Assembly: GCA_029782225.1 (NCBI GenBank)
Contig: JAKOVF010000370.1
Location: forward strand, 1-64,000
Length of the DNA stretch: 64,000 bases
From: Chloroflexota bacterium
GTDB taxonomy: Bacteria > Chloroflexota > Anaerolineae > Anaerolineales > Villigracilaceae
Reading direction: 5' to 3'
The translations under genes were made by a program, and so were the position numbers. The notes below the pieces were generated by a model. It saw only the letters and a program-made list of their open reading frames with translations, did not search any database and was not told where the DNA came from. Positions 15,168 to 23,620 of this stretch are shown one piece after another (position 1 is the first letter of the stretch; each line of letters starts with the position of its first letter).

Positions 15168-15923
15168 ATGCCCATGTTAATGGCAGACAATGTTACAAAA
15201 AGCTTCGGTGGCATCAAGGCAGTGGATACTTGTTCCATCGCGGTTGAACGCGGCTCCATCACGGGGTTGATCGGTCCGAACGGCTCAGGCAAAACCACGC
15301 TGTTCAATATTGTTACAGGTTTCTACAAGGCGGATTCTGGAACGATCACCTTGGAAGACATGCCAATTCACGGTCTCAAACCCAATCAGATCTATCATCG
15401 TGGTATTGGACGTACCTTCCAGATCACGCGTTTGTTCTGGAAGATGACTGTATTGGAGAACATGATCGTACCGGTCAAGCAGCTTGGCCTGCGGACGCTG
15501 ATGAGCCAGGGCGTAAAGAAGCATGAAGAAGAGAAAGCCCTGGAACTCTTGGAACTGGTAGGGCTTATCAAATATCGCGACGAGGAAGTCCGCAAGCTAT
15601 CCTTTGGTCAGCAGAAGCTGATCGAGCTGGCAGCGGTCTTGATGTCGGATCCAGCCATGATCCTGTTAGACGAACCTGCCGGAGGGGTGAACCCGGTCAT
15701 GATCGAAAAGATGATGGAGCTGGTTGAAGACCTCAATCAAAAAGGCACAACCTTCCTGCTCGTGGAACATAACATGCGTTTGGTCATGGAGCTTTGCCAG
15801 CACATTATTGTCCTGGACCATGGCCAGAAAATTGCGGAGGGCGAGCCGTCTGCAATTCAAAACAACTCACTTGTCCTGGAAGCCTACCTTGGGAGCACAC
15901 ACAATGCCAATGCTAGAGCTTGA
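15168..15923 (+). CDS. Branched-chain amino acid-type ABC transporter ATP-binding protein, LivG-like
   Basis: 251 residues from ATG 15168. This start is preferred over an in-frame ATG at 15141 because a GGAGG site lies about 13 bases upstream and the family sequence begins at LMADNVTKSFGG. Walker A is GPNGSGKTT, the signature is LSFGQQKL, Walker B is AMILLDEPAGG, and the switch His is in VEHNM. The Gln-rich signature is usual for LivG. It works as a heterodimer with LivF. Confidence 0.93.
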   Translation: MPMLMADNVTKSFGGIKAVDTCSIAVERGSITGLIGPNGSGKTTLFNIVTGFYKADSGTITLEDMPIHGLKPNQIYHRGIGRTFQITRLFWKMTVLENMIVPVKQLGLRTLMSQGVKKHEEEKALELLELVGLIKYRDEEVRKLSFGQQKLIELAAVLMSDPAMILLDEPAGGVNPVMIEKMMELVEDLNQKGTTFLLVEHNMRLVMELCQHIIVLDHGQKIAEGEPSAIQNNSLVLEAYLGSTHNANARA

Positions 15924-16674
15924 GAGCGTGGTTGCCAGCTACATCCCCGGGGTCGACATATTGCGCGGGGTGAGCCTTCGCGTGGAGCAGGGCGAAATTG
16001 TCTGTCTGGTGGGACCAAACGGGGCCGGCAAATCCACAGTTCTGCGCGCCATATCTGGATTCCTCAAACCCACGGTGGGCCAGATTATGTTCAGAGGAAA
16101 ATCAATCGGGGGTATGGCTCCCGAGCAAATCCTGATGGAGGGTATTACCCATGTGCCACAGGGGCATAGCGTCTTTCCAAAAATGACTGTCTACGAAAAT
16201 CTGTTAATGGGCGCTTTTACCGTCAAGGATACAGCGCTTGTTGCTCAACGACTCGAAAGAGTCTACTCGCTTTTCTCGTGGCTAAAAGAGCGATCCAGGG
16301 AAAAAGCCGGCAACCTTTCGGGCGGACAGCAGAAGGTGCTGGAGATTGGCCGCGCCCTTATGCTGGAACCGCCCTTGATGATCCTGGATGAACCGTCATT
16401 AGGACTTGCGCCGAAGACGATGGCAAGCTTATTCGAGACTATCCGCGAGTTGAACGCGGGCGGATTAACCATCCTGATGGTGGAACAAAATGCCCGCGAG
16501 GGTCTGGCATCTGCTCACCGCGGTTATGTGCTCGAACTAGGCAAGGAAAAGTTTGAAGGCACCGCTAAGGAATTGCTGGAGAGTCCGGAGATGGCAAAGT
16601 TATACCTCGGCGGTTCAACCGATGAAGGTTCGTATCGCCGGCGCAGTAAGAAGGCTGTCCCAACTATCGTATGA
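15904..16674 (+). CDS. Branched-chain amino acid-type ABC transporter ATP-binding protein, LivF-like
   Basis: 256 residues from ATG 15904, which overlaps the LivG stop by 20 bases; an in-frame start at 15724 would lie inside LivG and is rejected. Walker A is GPNGAGKST, the signature is LSGGQQKVLEIG, and Walker B is LMILDEPSLGL. The C-terminal tail (GSYRRRSKKAVPTIV) is a basic extension beyond the usual end. Its stop overlaps the EamA start by four bases. Confidence 0.93.
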   Translation: MPMLELESVVASYIPGVDILRGVSLRVEQGEIVCLVGPNGAGKSTVLRAISGFLKPTVGQIMFRGKSIGGMAPEQILMEGITHVPQGHSVFPKMTVYENLLMGAFTVKDTALVAQRLERVYSLFSWLKERSREKAGNLSGGQQKVLEIGRALMLEPPLMILDEPSLGLAPKTMASLFETIRELNAGGLTILMVEQNAREGLASAHRGYVLELGKEKFEGTAKELLESPEMAKLYLGGSTDEGSYRRRSKKAVPTIV

Positions 16675-17558
16675 GCGGCGAGATCTGGGCTTTGATTGCT
16701 GGATCGGGCTTCGGCCTGTTCCAGACTGTCAATCGGCGGGCAGTTGTGGGGATGGATGTCTACTTTGCAACCTTTATACAACTGGTTGTTTCGGCGCTGG
16801 TACTGGCGGGCATTGCCGTGGTGACGGAGGATGTGAGTGTTCTTTTCCGCACCTCCTTTGTCACGATTTTGAATTTTGCTGCTGCGGGTTTCTTCCATTT
16901 TTTTATTGGTTGGACGTTTCTGAACGCAAGCCAAAAACGGATCGGAGCAGCGCGGACAAGTCCCCTGATCGGCACAACGCCTCTCTTCGCCACGATCATC
17001 GCCGCGTTGACGTTACATGAATTTCCGACTCTTCTGGCCTTGCTCGGAATTGTGCTCATTGTGATCGGCGCGTATGTGATCTCCGAGAAATCTGGCGCGG
17101 ACTTGCATCCGGGTGAGAGCGGCTGGCGTGCTTCGTGGCTGGGATTGAGTGCCGCGTTTTGCTGGGCGCTAAGCCCTATTTTTATCCGCGCAGGTCTCAA
17201 GGAATTGCCGTCGCCTCTGCTTGGCGTGACAGTCGGCGCAGCCGTCAGCGCGCTCGCTTATGGTATTGTCCTGTTCTGGCAACGGCTGCGCGGTACAGCC
17301 CAGGCTGTGACAAATGAGGCCTGGTTCTTCAAAATACTCGCTGGAATCCTCGTTGGGCTTTCCACCTGGGCACGCTGGATTGCGCTCGACCTTGCACCGG
17401 TTGCGGTTGTGCTGGCAATTACAATGGTTTCAACGCCAATTGTGATTCTGCTTTCGCCCTATGTTTCCGGTAAACATCTCGAGCGCGTAACTGTGACGCT
17501 TTGGATGGGCGCGGTGTTAATTCTGGGGGGCGCATTACTGTTGACGTTCATTTCATGA
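16671..17558 (+). CDS. EamA/DMT-superfamily transporter
   Basis: 295 residues with ten predicted membrane helices in two five-helix halves, the usual DMT plan. The second half starts near WLGLSAAFCWALSPIFIRAGL. DMT carriers move metabolites such as amino acids or sugars, often outward. It overlaps LivF by four bases and precedes the amidohydrolase by ten bases, so it belongs to the same operon. It is clearly paralogous to the EamA gene at 42834: both share a GFGxFQxxNRR start, the GWTFL segment and a GLSTWxRWIAxD motif. Confidence 0.88.
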   Translation: MSGEIWALIAGSGFGLFQTVNRRAVVGMDVYFATFIQLVVSALVLAGIAVVTEDVSVLFRTSFVTILNFAAAGFFHFFIGWTFLNASQKRIGAARTSPLIGTTPLFATIIAALTLHEFPTLLALLGIVLIVIGAYVISEKSGADLHPGESGWRASWLGLSAAFCWALSPIFIRAGLKELPSPLLGVTVGAAVSALAYGIVLFWQRLRGTAQAVTNEAWFFKILAGILVGLSTWARWIALDLAPVAVVLAITMVSTPIVILLSPYVSGKHLERVTVTLWMGAVLILGGALLLTFIS

Positions 17559-17568
17559 GGAGATGGAT

Positions 17569-18552
17569 ATGATCATTGATTCACACGCTCACATCATCGT
17601 CCCGGAGATTCTGCGCGAAGCCGCGCCCACGGAGGAGTGGCGTCCGCGCGTGGTGTGGGAAAACGGAACGCAATTCGTTGAATATGGCCCCAAGCGGATT
17701 GGCTCCGCGAAGCGCGAATTCGTCTCACCCGAAAAAATCCTCACTGAAATTCAGGCGTCTGGAGCAGCTGCGGTTCTGATTTGCCCGTGGGTGTCTCTGG
17801 TCCGGTATGAGGCGGATGTGGCAGAATCGCTGCGCAGTTGTCAGATCCAGAATGATGCGCTTTCATCGCTTGTAGAAAAATATCCAGCAAGGGTCGCCGC
17901 GCTAGGGATGGTTCCGCTTCAGGATGTCTCGGTTGCGATCAAGGAGTTGGAACGCGTGATGCAATCAGGCTTGAAGGGCGTGGAGATAGGCACGAATATC
18001 AATGGCATCTATCCGGGGGATGCGCGTTTTCGCCCGTTCTGGGAGGCCTGCGAAGAGCTCGGTACATTTGTGTTTATTCATCCGGTGGAGGGTGGAGGGC
18101 GTGTGGAGCTGCGGGACTACTACATGTGGAACGTGATCGGCAATCCCATGGATACCACGATCGCGGCGGGACACTTGATTCTGTCCGGCGTTATGGACAC
18201 ATTCCCCCGTTTGAAAATCTTGTTGGCACATGGCGGCGGAGCATTACCATACCTTCACGGCAGACTCGACCGCGGTTTCAAGCAGCGACCTGAAATCAAC
18301 AAAGTCATCGCGAAGCCACCAACGGAATATCTCAAGCAATTCTATTTTGATACTATCACACACGATGCGACTGCATTGCGCGGGCTTGTGGATTTGGTGG
18401 GCGCCGACCACGTGTTACTCGGTTCGGACTATCCGTTTGACATGGGCAATGAAAACCCCGTGGATTTGGTGCGCGCCGCGAAATTGGGATCGGAAGCAGA
18501 AAAATTGATCCTTGGTGGAAACACAGCTCGATTATTGCAGTGGGAGATATGA
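17569..18552 (+). CDS. Amidohydrolase-family protein, ACMSD-like (2-amino-3-carboxymuconate-6-semialdehyde decarboxylase type)
   Basis: 327 residues from ATG 17569, which has GAGGAG six bases upstream; ATG 17563 directly abuts it. It is a metal-dependent TIM barrel. The N-terminal HxH is in DSHAHI, with a His in FVFIHPVEG, a His in LLAHGGGALPY and an Asp in LGSDYPFDMG. Enzymes of this branch are zinc decarboxylases or hydratases acting on ring-cleavage products (ACMSD, gamma-resorcylate decarboxylase) and some hydrolases. In this context a decarboxylase or hydrolase of a ring-opened intermediate is plausible but unproven. Confidence 0.85.
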   Translation: MIIDSHAHIIVPEILREAAPTEEWRPRVVWENGTQFVEYGPKRIGSAKREFVSPEKILTEIQASGAAAVLICPWVSLVRYEADVAESLRSCQIQNDALSSLVEKYPARVAALGMVPLQDVSVAIKELERVMQSGLKGVEIGTNINGIYPGDARFRPFWEACEELGTFVFIHPVEGGGRVELRDYYMWNVIGNPMDTTIAAGHLILSGVMDTFPRLKILLAHGGGALPYLHGRLDRGFKQRPEINKVIAKPPTEYLKQFYFDTITHDATALRGLVDLVGADHVLLGSDYPFDMGNENPVDLVRAAKLGSEAEKLILGGNTARLLQWEI

Positions 18553-18628
18553 TGATGCATGGTTGCATGGTTGCATGATCACGGTCTTTTCATCTTAGTC
18601 ATTCATTCCTTAATCGGAGCCATCTAGA

Positions 18629-19393
18629 ATGAAAATAGAAGTCCACCTTGAACGTTTGAAGCAGCCCGATGCCGAGGCGCGTTTGAAGTCCACCCGTCTC
18701 GCAGTTCTTGCGCCCGGGAGTGTCGAACAGCATGGCCCGCATCTGCCGCTCGGCACGGATGCTTTTGCTGCAATGTCCATTGCTGAGGCCGTCGCCCAAC
18801 GCCTGAATACCGTGCTGGTTCCTCTTCCACTCATCGGTGTTTCTCCGTATCACCAAAGCTGGCCGGGCAGTCTCTCTTTGCAGGCACAGACTTTTATCGC
18901 CGTGATCGAAGATGTGTGCGACTGTATAGCACGGCATAGTGCTGATAAATTGTTATTTGTGAACTGGCACGAAGGCAACAGCCCCGCCTTAAGGCTGGCA
19001 GGGGATAGCGTGCAACGTAAATTCAATGTGCGGGTCGTGATTGCCGAATCACATCTCATCACGAACAAACTCTTTGGCGAGCGGGCGCAATTGACGCATG
19101 CAGGCAACATGGAAACCGCGGCGGTGATGATGTATGATCCATCATTGGTGGATGTGAGGAAGGCGGATAATCCGTCCTCGCAGGCGGATGCTGATGCTAT
19201 GCATGCCGTATTTCGCGAGAAAGATGTGTTTCCAATTCTGCGTGATTTTCACGAAGTGGCTCCTACTGGCTGGTACGGCAAACCAGAAGAGGCAACGCTA
19301 GAACTGGCGCAGCAGATTCGCGAAAAAGTATCGGAGTATATTGCAGAGCGGGCACAGATTGAATTCGGCCGCAACAGCCGACTGCCCGAGTAG
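18629..19393 (+). CDS. Creatininase-family amidohydrolase
   Basis: 254 residues. The family metal motif is VEQHGPHLPLGTDAF (Glu, His, Asp ligands), followed by PLIGVSPYHQSWPGSLSL. The usual NGHGGN is VNWHEGN here, so the His is retained but two glycines changed. The family includes creatininase, mycofactocin peptidase MftE and FAPy deformylases, all cleaving cyclic or linear amide C-N bonds. A 76-base gap with short GCATGGTT direct repeats (about 18555-18580) separates it from the amidohydrolase gene. Confidence 0.85.
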   Translation: MKIEVHLERLKQPDAEARLKSTRLAVLAPGSVEQHGPHLPLGTDAFAAMSIAEAVAQRLNTVLVPLPLIGVSPYHQSWPGSLSLQAQTFIAVIEDVCDCIARHSADKLLFVNWHEGNSPALRLAGDSVQRKFNVRVVIAESHLITNKLFGERAQLTHAGNMETAAVMMYDPSLVDVRKADNPSSQADADAMHAVFREKDVFPILRDFHEVAPTGWYGKPEEATLELAQQIREKVSEYIAERAQIEFGRNSRLPE

Positions 19394-19461
19394 CCCATCA
19401 GAACCTGCAGGAAAACCAGCCAGGCATCTTGGGGTTGCATTTCGTATGTGGATCAAAACCC

Positions 19462-20529
19462 ATGACTAATATCCCCTCTGTGATGTGGGCGGCTGTCACC
19501 CGTGACTGGAATGACATTCAAATCGAGCAAGTACCCGTGCCGGATTTTGGGCCTGATGAAGCGCTCGTGCGCGTCGGCGCGTGCGGCATTTGTGGAACTG
19601 ACCTGAAAATTTTCGCCGGGGTATATAGAGGTTCTTGGCCCCCTTCCCTACCTTTTATTCAAGGCCATGAATGGGGTGGCACAATCGTCGCGCTTGGCAG
19701 GGATGTCAGCGGTTTGCAGGTGGGAGATCGCGTCGTCGCCGAAAACCACAAGGGATGCGGCACCTGCGCGAACTGTCGCGCGGGGCGCTACAATTTGTGC
19801 GAAGGCGCCCGCACTAGAGATCCAGCTTATAAACTGTACGGCCACTCAGCACAGGGAGCTTTTGCTCAGTTTGCTGCACGCCCAGCCGTTTTGTTGCACA
19901 GACTGCCGGATACGGTCTCATTCGAGGAAAGCGCAATTGTCAATCAGGGCGCGCTCGGCCTGCACGCCATTCGGCGCTGTGGAATCGAGCCTGGAGACAC
20001 GGTGGTAGTCATCGGGCCGGGCCTGATTGGCCTAGTTACCATGCAGTTGGCGAAGGTCACCGGCGCAGCACGCGTCATTGTTGCTGGTTCCGGTCCTAGG
20101 CTCGATCTAGCCCGCGAGCTTGGCGCGGACGATGTGGTTGACGTATCGAAGACCGATAGCCTGGACGGGATTCTCAAACTCACTGGTGGGAGAGGCGTCG
20201 ACTGCGCTTTCGAATGCGCAGGGGCCTCATCTGCAGTGGCAACCTCGTTGAATTGTGTCAAACGTGGCGGGCGGGTCGCATTGATCGGCCTGACCGGAAA
20301 TGTGCCCAGTGAGCTGAATACGGATCGCCTGACTCTGGATGAGATTGATGTATTTGGAGTACGCTCCAGCCCAAATTGCTATCCTCCTTTGATCACTTTG
20401 ATTGCTTCTGGCAGAGTCAATGTCCGTAAACTAGTGTCGCGAATCTACCCACTGGAACGTATCGCCGAAGCATTCGAAGCATACCGCAATCGTGAAGGGG
20501 GAGCGATCCGAATGGTGATAAGGTTCTAA
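19462..20529 (+). CDS. Zinc-dependent alcohol dehydrogenase family (MDR) protein
   Basis: 355 residues from ATG 19462; a TTG 33 bases upstream would add residues without family support. The catalytic zinc ligands lie in GACGICGTDLKIF and GHEWGGTI. Structural zinc Cys residues are CGTCANCRAGRYNLC. The nucleotide fold has VVVIGPGLIGLVTMQLAK. Closest in style to sorbitol/threonine-dehydrogenase-like MDR enzymes oxidising a secondary alcohol. It is the last gene of the first catabolic block, 252 bases before the second regulator. Confidence 0.88.
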   Translation: MTNIPSVMWAAVTRDWNDIQIEQVPVPDFGPDEALVRVGACGICGTDLKIFAGVYRGSWPPSLPFIQGHEWGGTIVALGRDVSGLQVGDRVVAENHKGCGTCANCRAGRYNLCEGARTRDPAYKLYGHSAQGAFAQFAARPAVLLHRLPDTVSFEESAIVNQGALGLHAIRRCGIEPGDTVVVIGPGLIGLVTMQLAKVTGAARVIVAGSGPRLDLARELGADDVVDVSKTDSLDGILKLTGGRGVDCAFECAGASSAVATSLNCVKRGGRVALIGLTGNVPSELNTDRLTLDEIDVFGVRSSPNCYPPLITLIASGRVNVRKLVSRIYPLERIAEAFEAYRNREGGAIRMVIRF

Positions 20530-20674
20530 CAGCCAGGAAATCAGCAGCGGCGCGATGCGATTCAATTCAATTTAATTCAATTCAATGCTCAGATAGACCT
20601 TGGGGGAACAGGGTCCACAACCCAGATTTTGCGGTGCAAGTAGTCAATAAAGCAGGTTCATCTTAAGCTTACAG

Positions 20675-20715
20675 AAACTGTTAACAGTTGACAGTTAACT
20701 GTTAACGTAGTATGA
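20675..20715 (+). promoter_or_regulatory. Promoter with overlapping palindromic operators, second GntR regulator
   Basis: TTGACA (20687-20692), a 17-base spacer and TATGAT (20710-20715) form a near-consensus promoter. The -35 is bracketed by two perfect palindromes, AACTGTTAACAGTT (20675-20688) and ACAGTTAACTGT (20690-20701), followed by the half-site AACTGTTAAC (20696-20705). GTTAAC-centred repeats covering the -35 and spacer would let a dimeric repressor block polymerase. Upstream, 20569-20586 is a run of ATTCA-type short repeats; nothing else is seen in the 252-base gap. Confidence 0.75.
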
Positions 20716-20781
20716 TGTTGTTACCCCGAAAAACTCTTAGTTCTGGTAATTAATTATCTACAGACCACGGAAATTCTACTT

Positions 20782-21489
20782 ATGAGCACCTCTTACAAAA
20801 TCCTGACCCCACCCCCAAAGCATACCCTTGCTGATGATGTCATTGATTCTCTACGAGAGGCGATTTTGGCAGGCCAGCTTCCAGCAGGTGAACAATTGAG
20901 TGAGGACGCGCTGGCAAAGACTTTGAATGTCAGCCGCGGACCGATCCGTGAGGCGCTTAGCCAGCTTGAGCACGAAGGTCTGGTCATTACTCAGAATAAT
21001 CGAAGAAAGTTCGTTGCCCGGCTGTCCCGCGAAGATCTGGATGAAGTCTATAGCCTGCGTTCCGCCCTAGAATTGTTGGCAATTCAGGAAGCCGTACGCC
21101 ATGCGGGTCCCGAAGAAGTGGCCGAATTGCAGGCTATCGTGGATCAGATGATGGCGTATGCCAGGGTTGGCATCACCGAAAAACAGGCAGCAGAAACGGA
21201 CGTTGCATTTCACAATGCTCTGTGCCGCGCCAGCAAGCATAAGCGGCTCTATAAAATCTGGATGGACCTTCAGCAGCAAGTCCATGTTTTGCTCCTTACC
21301 AGGAATGTTGCCAACCTGGACTTTCGTGACCATGCGGTCAGCAGTCATCAAAATATCGTTGATGCCATCCGGGAGAAAGATGAGCCACGAGCAATTTCCC
21401 TCATACAAACACATTTGCAAGCCTCCTACAATCGCATTCTCGCAGGTTATGAGCAACCGGTGCCTGATGCACTTGAAAGTCCAGCCTAG
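20782..21489 (+). CDS. GntR-family (FCD domain) transcriptional regulator
   Basis: 235 residues. The N-terminal winged helix reads LADDVIDSLREAILAGQL and LSEDALAKTLNVSRGPIREAL. The FCD domain follows, with DVAFHNALCRAS and the C-terminal His in DHAVSSHQNIVDAI. It differs from the regulator at 5588, belonging to a different FCD branch (no YTHFV-like linker). It heads the second catabolic block, and palindromes over its promoter suggest self-repression and control by a pathway metabolite. Next gene 18 bases downstream. Confidence 0.9.
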   Translation: MSTSYKILTPPPKHTLADDVIDSLREAILAGQLPAGEQLSEDALAKTLNVSRGPIREALSQLEHEGLVITQNNRRKFVARLSREDLDEVYSLRSALELLAIQEAVRHAGPEEVAELQAIVDQMMAYARVGITEKQAAETDVAFHNALCRASKHKRLYKIWMDLQQQVHVLLLTRNVANLDFRDHAVSSHQNIVDAIREKDEPRAISLIQTHLQASYNRILAGYEQPVPDALESPA

Positions 21490-21507
21490 TTACAAGGAGC
21501 GTTTCAG

Positions 21508-22311
21508 ATGTCAATCATCGATGCCAAGGAAGTGTGTGCAGAATATGATCTGCCCCGAAAGCAACTTACGATGGTCGCGTTATGGAAGTTTTCACTGTCG
21601 GTCGAACGCGGGGAATTCATTTCCATTGTCGGACCGTCAGGTTGCGGTAAAACCACTTTTCTGAATATTGTTGCTGGCCTGGTCTCACCCACCTCCGGAC
21701 AGGTTCTCATTAAAGATCAACAGATCACAGGGCCCGGCCCAGAGCGCAACGTTGTTTTTCAGGAATATGGTCTCCTCCCATGGCGGACGGTTGAAGATAA
21801 TGTTAAATTCGGTCTGGAACTGAAGGGGGAAAAAGATAATGACGTGGCCGAGAAGGTTCACCAGGCGATCGAACTGGTAGGGCTGCATGGCTTCGAGCAT
21901 GCCTATAGCTACGAACTCTCGGGAGGCATGAAACAACGGGTGGGACTTGCCCGGGCTCTTGTAACGGATCCGGAAATCCTTTTGATGGATGAACCCTTTG
22001 GTTCGCTTGATGCCATGACGCGCGAGATCCTGCAGCGCGAATTTGAACGGATCATTATGAAGACACGCCAGACTGTACTTTTCGTCACCCATTCGATTGA
22101 TGAAGCGATTGCATTGAGCGACCGCATCGTGATTTGTACATCCAGGCCTGGCCGCTTGAAGGAGATCATCCCGGTTAATCTGCCGCGTCCGCGGGCTGAC
22201 TATGATTTTAAACTCCACCCGGAGTTCGGTCCGTTGTGGGAAAGAGTGTGGGGTCTGCTCCAGGCGGAGGTCTATGACGATTTGGCGATGCAAAAGGAGA
22301 AGTTAGTGTAG
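21508..22311 (+). CDS. ABC transporter ATP-binding protein, nitrate/sulfonate/taurine (SsuB/TauB) type
   Basis: 267 residues. Walker A is GPSGCGKTT, the Q-loop is [13 protein letters not shown], the signature is [15 protein letters not shown], Walker B is [12 protein letters not shown], and the switch is VTHSIDEAI. The C-terminal stretch [21 protein letters not shown] is diagnostic for the SsuB/TauB branch. Its partners, the binding protein at 23621 and the permease at 28598, are encoded in the same block but separated by enzyme genes. An AAGGAG site precedes the ATG. Confidence 0.92.
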   Translation: MSIIDAKEVCAEYDLPRKQLTMVALWKFSLSVERGEFISIVGPSGCGKTTFLNIVAGLVSPTSGQVLIKDQQITGPGPERNVVFQEYGLLPWRTVEDNVKFGLELKGEKDNDVAEKVHQAIELVGLHGFEHAYSYELSGGMKQRVGLARALVTDPEILLMDEPFGSLDAMTREILQREFERIIMKTRQTVLFVTHSIDEAIALSDRIVICTSRPGRLKEIIPVNLPRPRADYDFKLHPEFGPLWERVWGLLQAEVYDDLAMQKEKLV

Positions 22312-22378
22312 TGAACCAAGCCGAGGCGCGGTCTCTGATCATAGCGCTCAGGCATATTCAAGCAGTAGAGGAGTAAGA

Positions 22379-23449
22379 ATGGTACCTAACCCGAACGTGG
22401 CTCAGGTATGGCGGCGCTGGGAGGCCCGTTTCATGGGCGCAGGCATGGACTATAACGTGCTCCTGCGTTTTAAGGCGCAAATCAGTGATTGGGGCGAATG
22501 GTGCAGGATATGGTCAGCGGAGGCCGCGGATCGCGAGGCATTTGGCGACGAGGCGATGGCACGGGGACATACCTTGACGGCTGGGGAGGCCTGGTCGGCC
22601 GCTGCAATAATGTATCACTTTGGGGGCATGTACTACATCTGCAACATGGTTCAATTTCACGAGGCTCACAAAAAGAAACTAGCGGCTTACGCAAAGGCGT
22701 TGCCTGTGCTTCAGCCCGCGGCTGAACGTATCGAAGTTCCCTTCGATGGCACATATCTAGCCGGGTATCTGCGCCGTCCAGTGGGTGCGGTCCGGCCGCC
22801 CGTCGTCATCATTTACAACGGCTTTGAGGGGGTAAAGGAGGAAAGTGAACGCCGCACGAGTGAGCTTTTGGCGCGCGGCCTGGCTACATTGACTTGGGAT
22901 GGTCCCGGCCGCGGCGAATCATGGGAGCGCCTGCCGATGACCGGGAATTATGGACCGGCAACGAAGGCACTTATTGATTATCTGGAAACGCGGTCTGATG
23001 TGGATACTAGCCGCATTGGTGCCACCGGGCCAAACCGGGGCGCGTTCCTGGCCGCCAAATCTGCCGCGTACGATAGCCGTATCAGGGCCCTAGCTGCAAC
23101 CAGTGCTGGCTATGACCGGCGCGGGACCGACTGGGATGACCCGTATCAAGTCGCGTTTGATTTGCACATATTCCATTTAGACAACCTCGAGGCATTACGC
23201 GAACGTTTAAACCAAAAGGATCTGACGTTGGAAGGCGATGCGGAAAAAATTACCTGCCCAGTATTGGTGATTGCCGGTGGGCGCGATGAGAAGAGCCACT
23301 TCAGTGGTTCTCAGCGTTTCTTCGATGAAGTCTGCGGCCCAAAAGAGTGGGTGGTGTTTCCTGATGGGGAACGAAATGGCAATAATGTGCCATTCAAAGT
23401 CCGACCTCGTACCGCTGACTTTCTTGCTGACTGCTTGCTCACTGCATGA
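22379..23449 (+). CDS. Alpha/beta-hydrolase-fold protein of the 2,6-dihydroxypseudooxynicotine hydrolase type, catalytic Ser and His missing
   Basis: 356 residues: a helical N-terminal domain (about 1-115, GEWCRIWSAEA, AAAIMYHFGGMYY) and an alpha/beta-hydrolase domain. It aligns end to end with the protein at 32845. At the nucleophile elbow it has G-P-N219-R-G where the paralogue has G-V-S-L-G. At the catalytic His position it has NGNNVP (333-338) where the paralogue has NGNHVCNNIP. The acid D303 (GGRDE) is kept. The fold is otherwise intact (oxyanion region YNGFEG, WDGPGRGES), so it looks like a maintained non-hydrolytic paralogue rather than a decaying gene. A GAGGAG site precedes the ATG. 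Function unknown; ligand binding is possible. Confidence 0.8.
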   Translation: MVPNPNVAQVWRRWEARFMGAGMDYNVLLRFKAQISDWGEWCRIWSAEAADREAFGDEAMARGHTLTAGEAWSAAAIMYHFGGMYYICNMVQFHEAHKKKLAAYAKALPVLQPAAERIEVPFDGTYLAGYLRRPVGAVRPPVVIIYNGFEGVKEESERRTSELLARGLATLTWDGPGRGESWERLPMTGNYGPATKALIDYLETRSDVDTSRIGATGPNRGAFLAAKSAAYDSRIRALAATSAGYDRRGTDWDDPYQVAFDLHIFHLDNLEALRERLNQKDLTLEGDAEKITCPVLVIAGGRDEKSHFSGSQRFFDEVCGPKEWVVFPDGERNGNNVPFKVRPRTADFLADCLLTA

Positions 23450-23620
23450 GAGTGAATACCTATTCTTTTGGTAGGAGGCGATTGGCGCTGGATTTCTTTA
23501 CCTTGTGTCTGTGAGGGCTAAAACACAGCACTTGGGGTGGTGTCACTGAAGCGTACAACTCTGCCCAGCCAAGCAGCGTCGCTTCAAAATCCAATTTTCG
23601 CCATTGAGAGGAACATAACC

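Noticed and set aside
18553-18585. CRISPR-like or tandem repeat array (GCATGGTT units)
   Set aside because: Only two and a half 8-base units without spacers; likely slippage.
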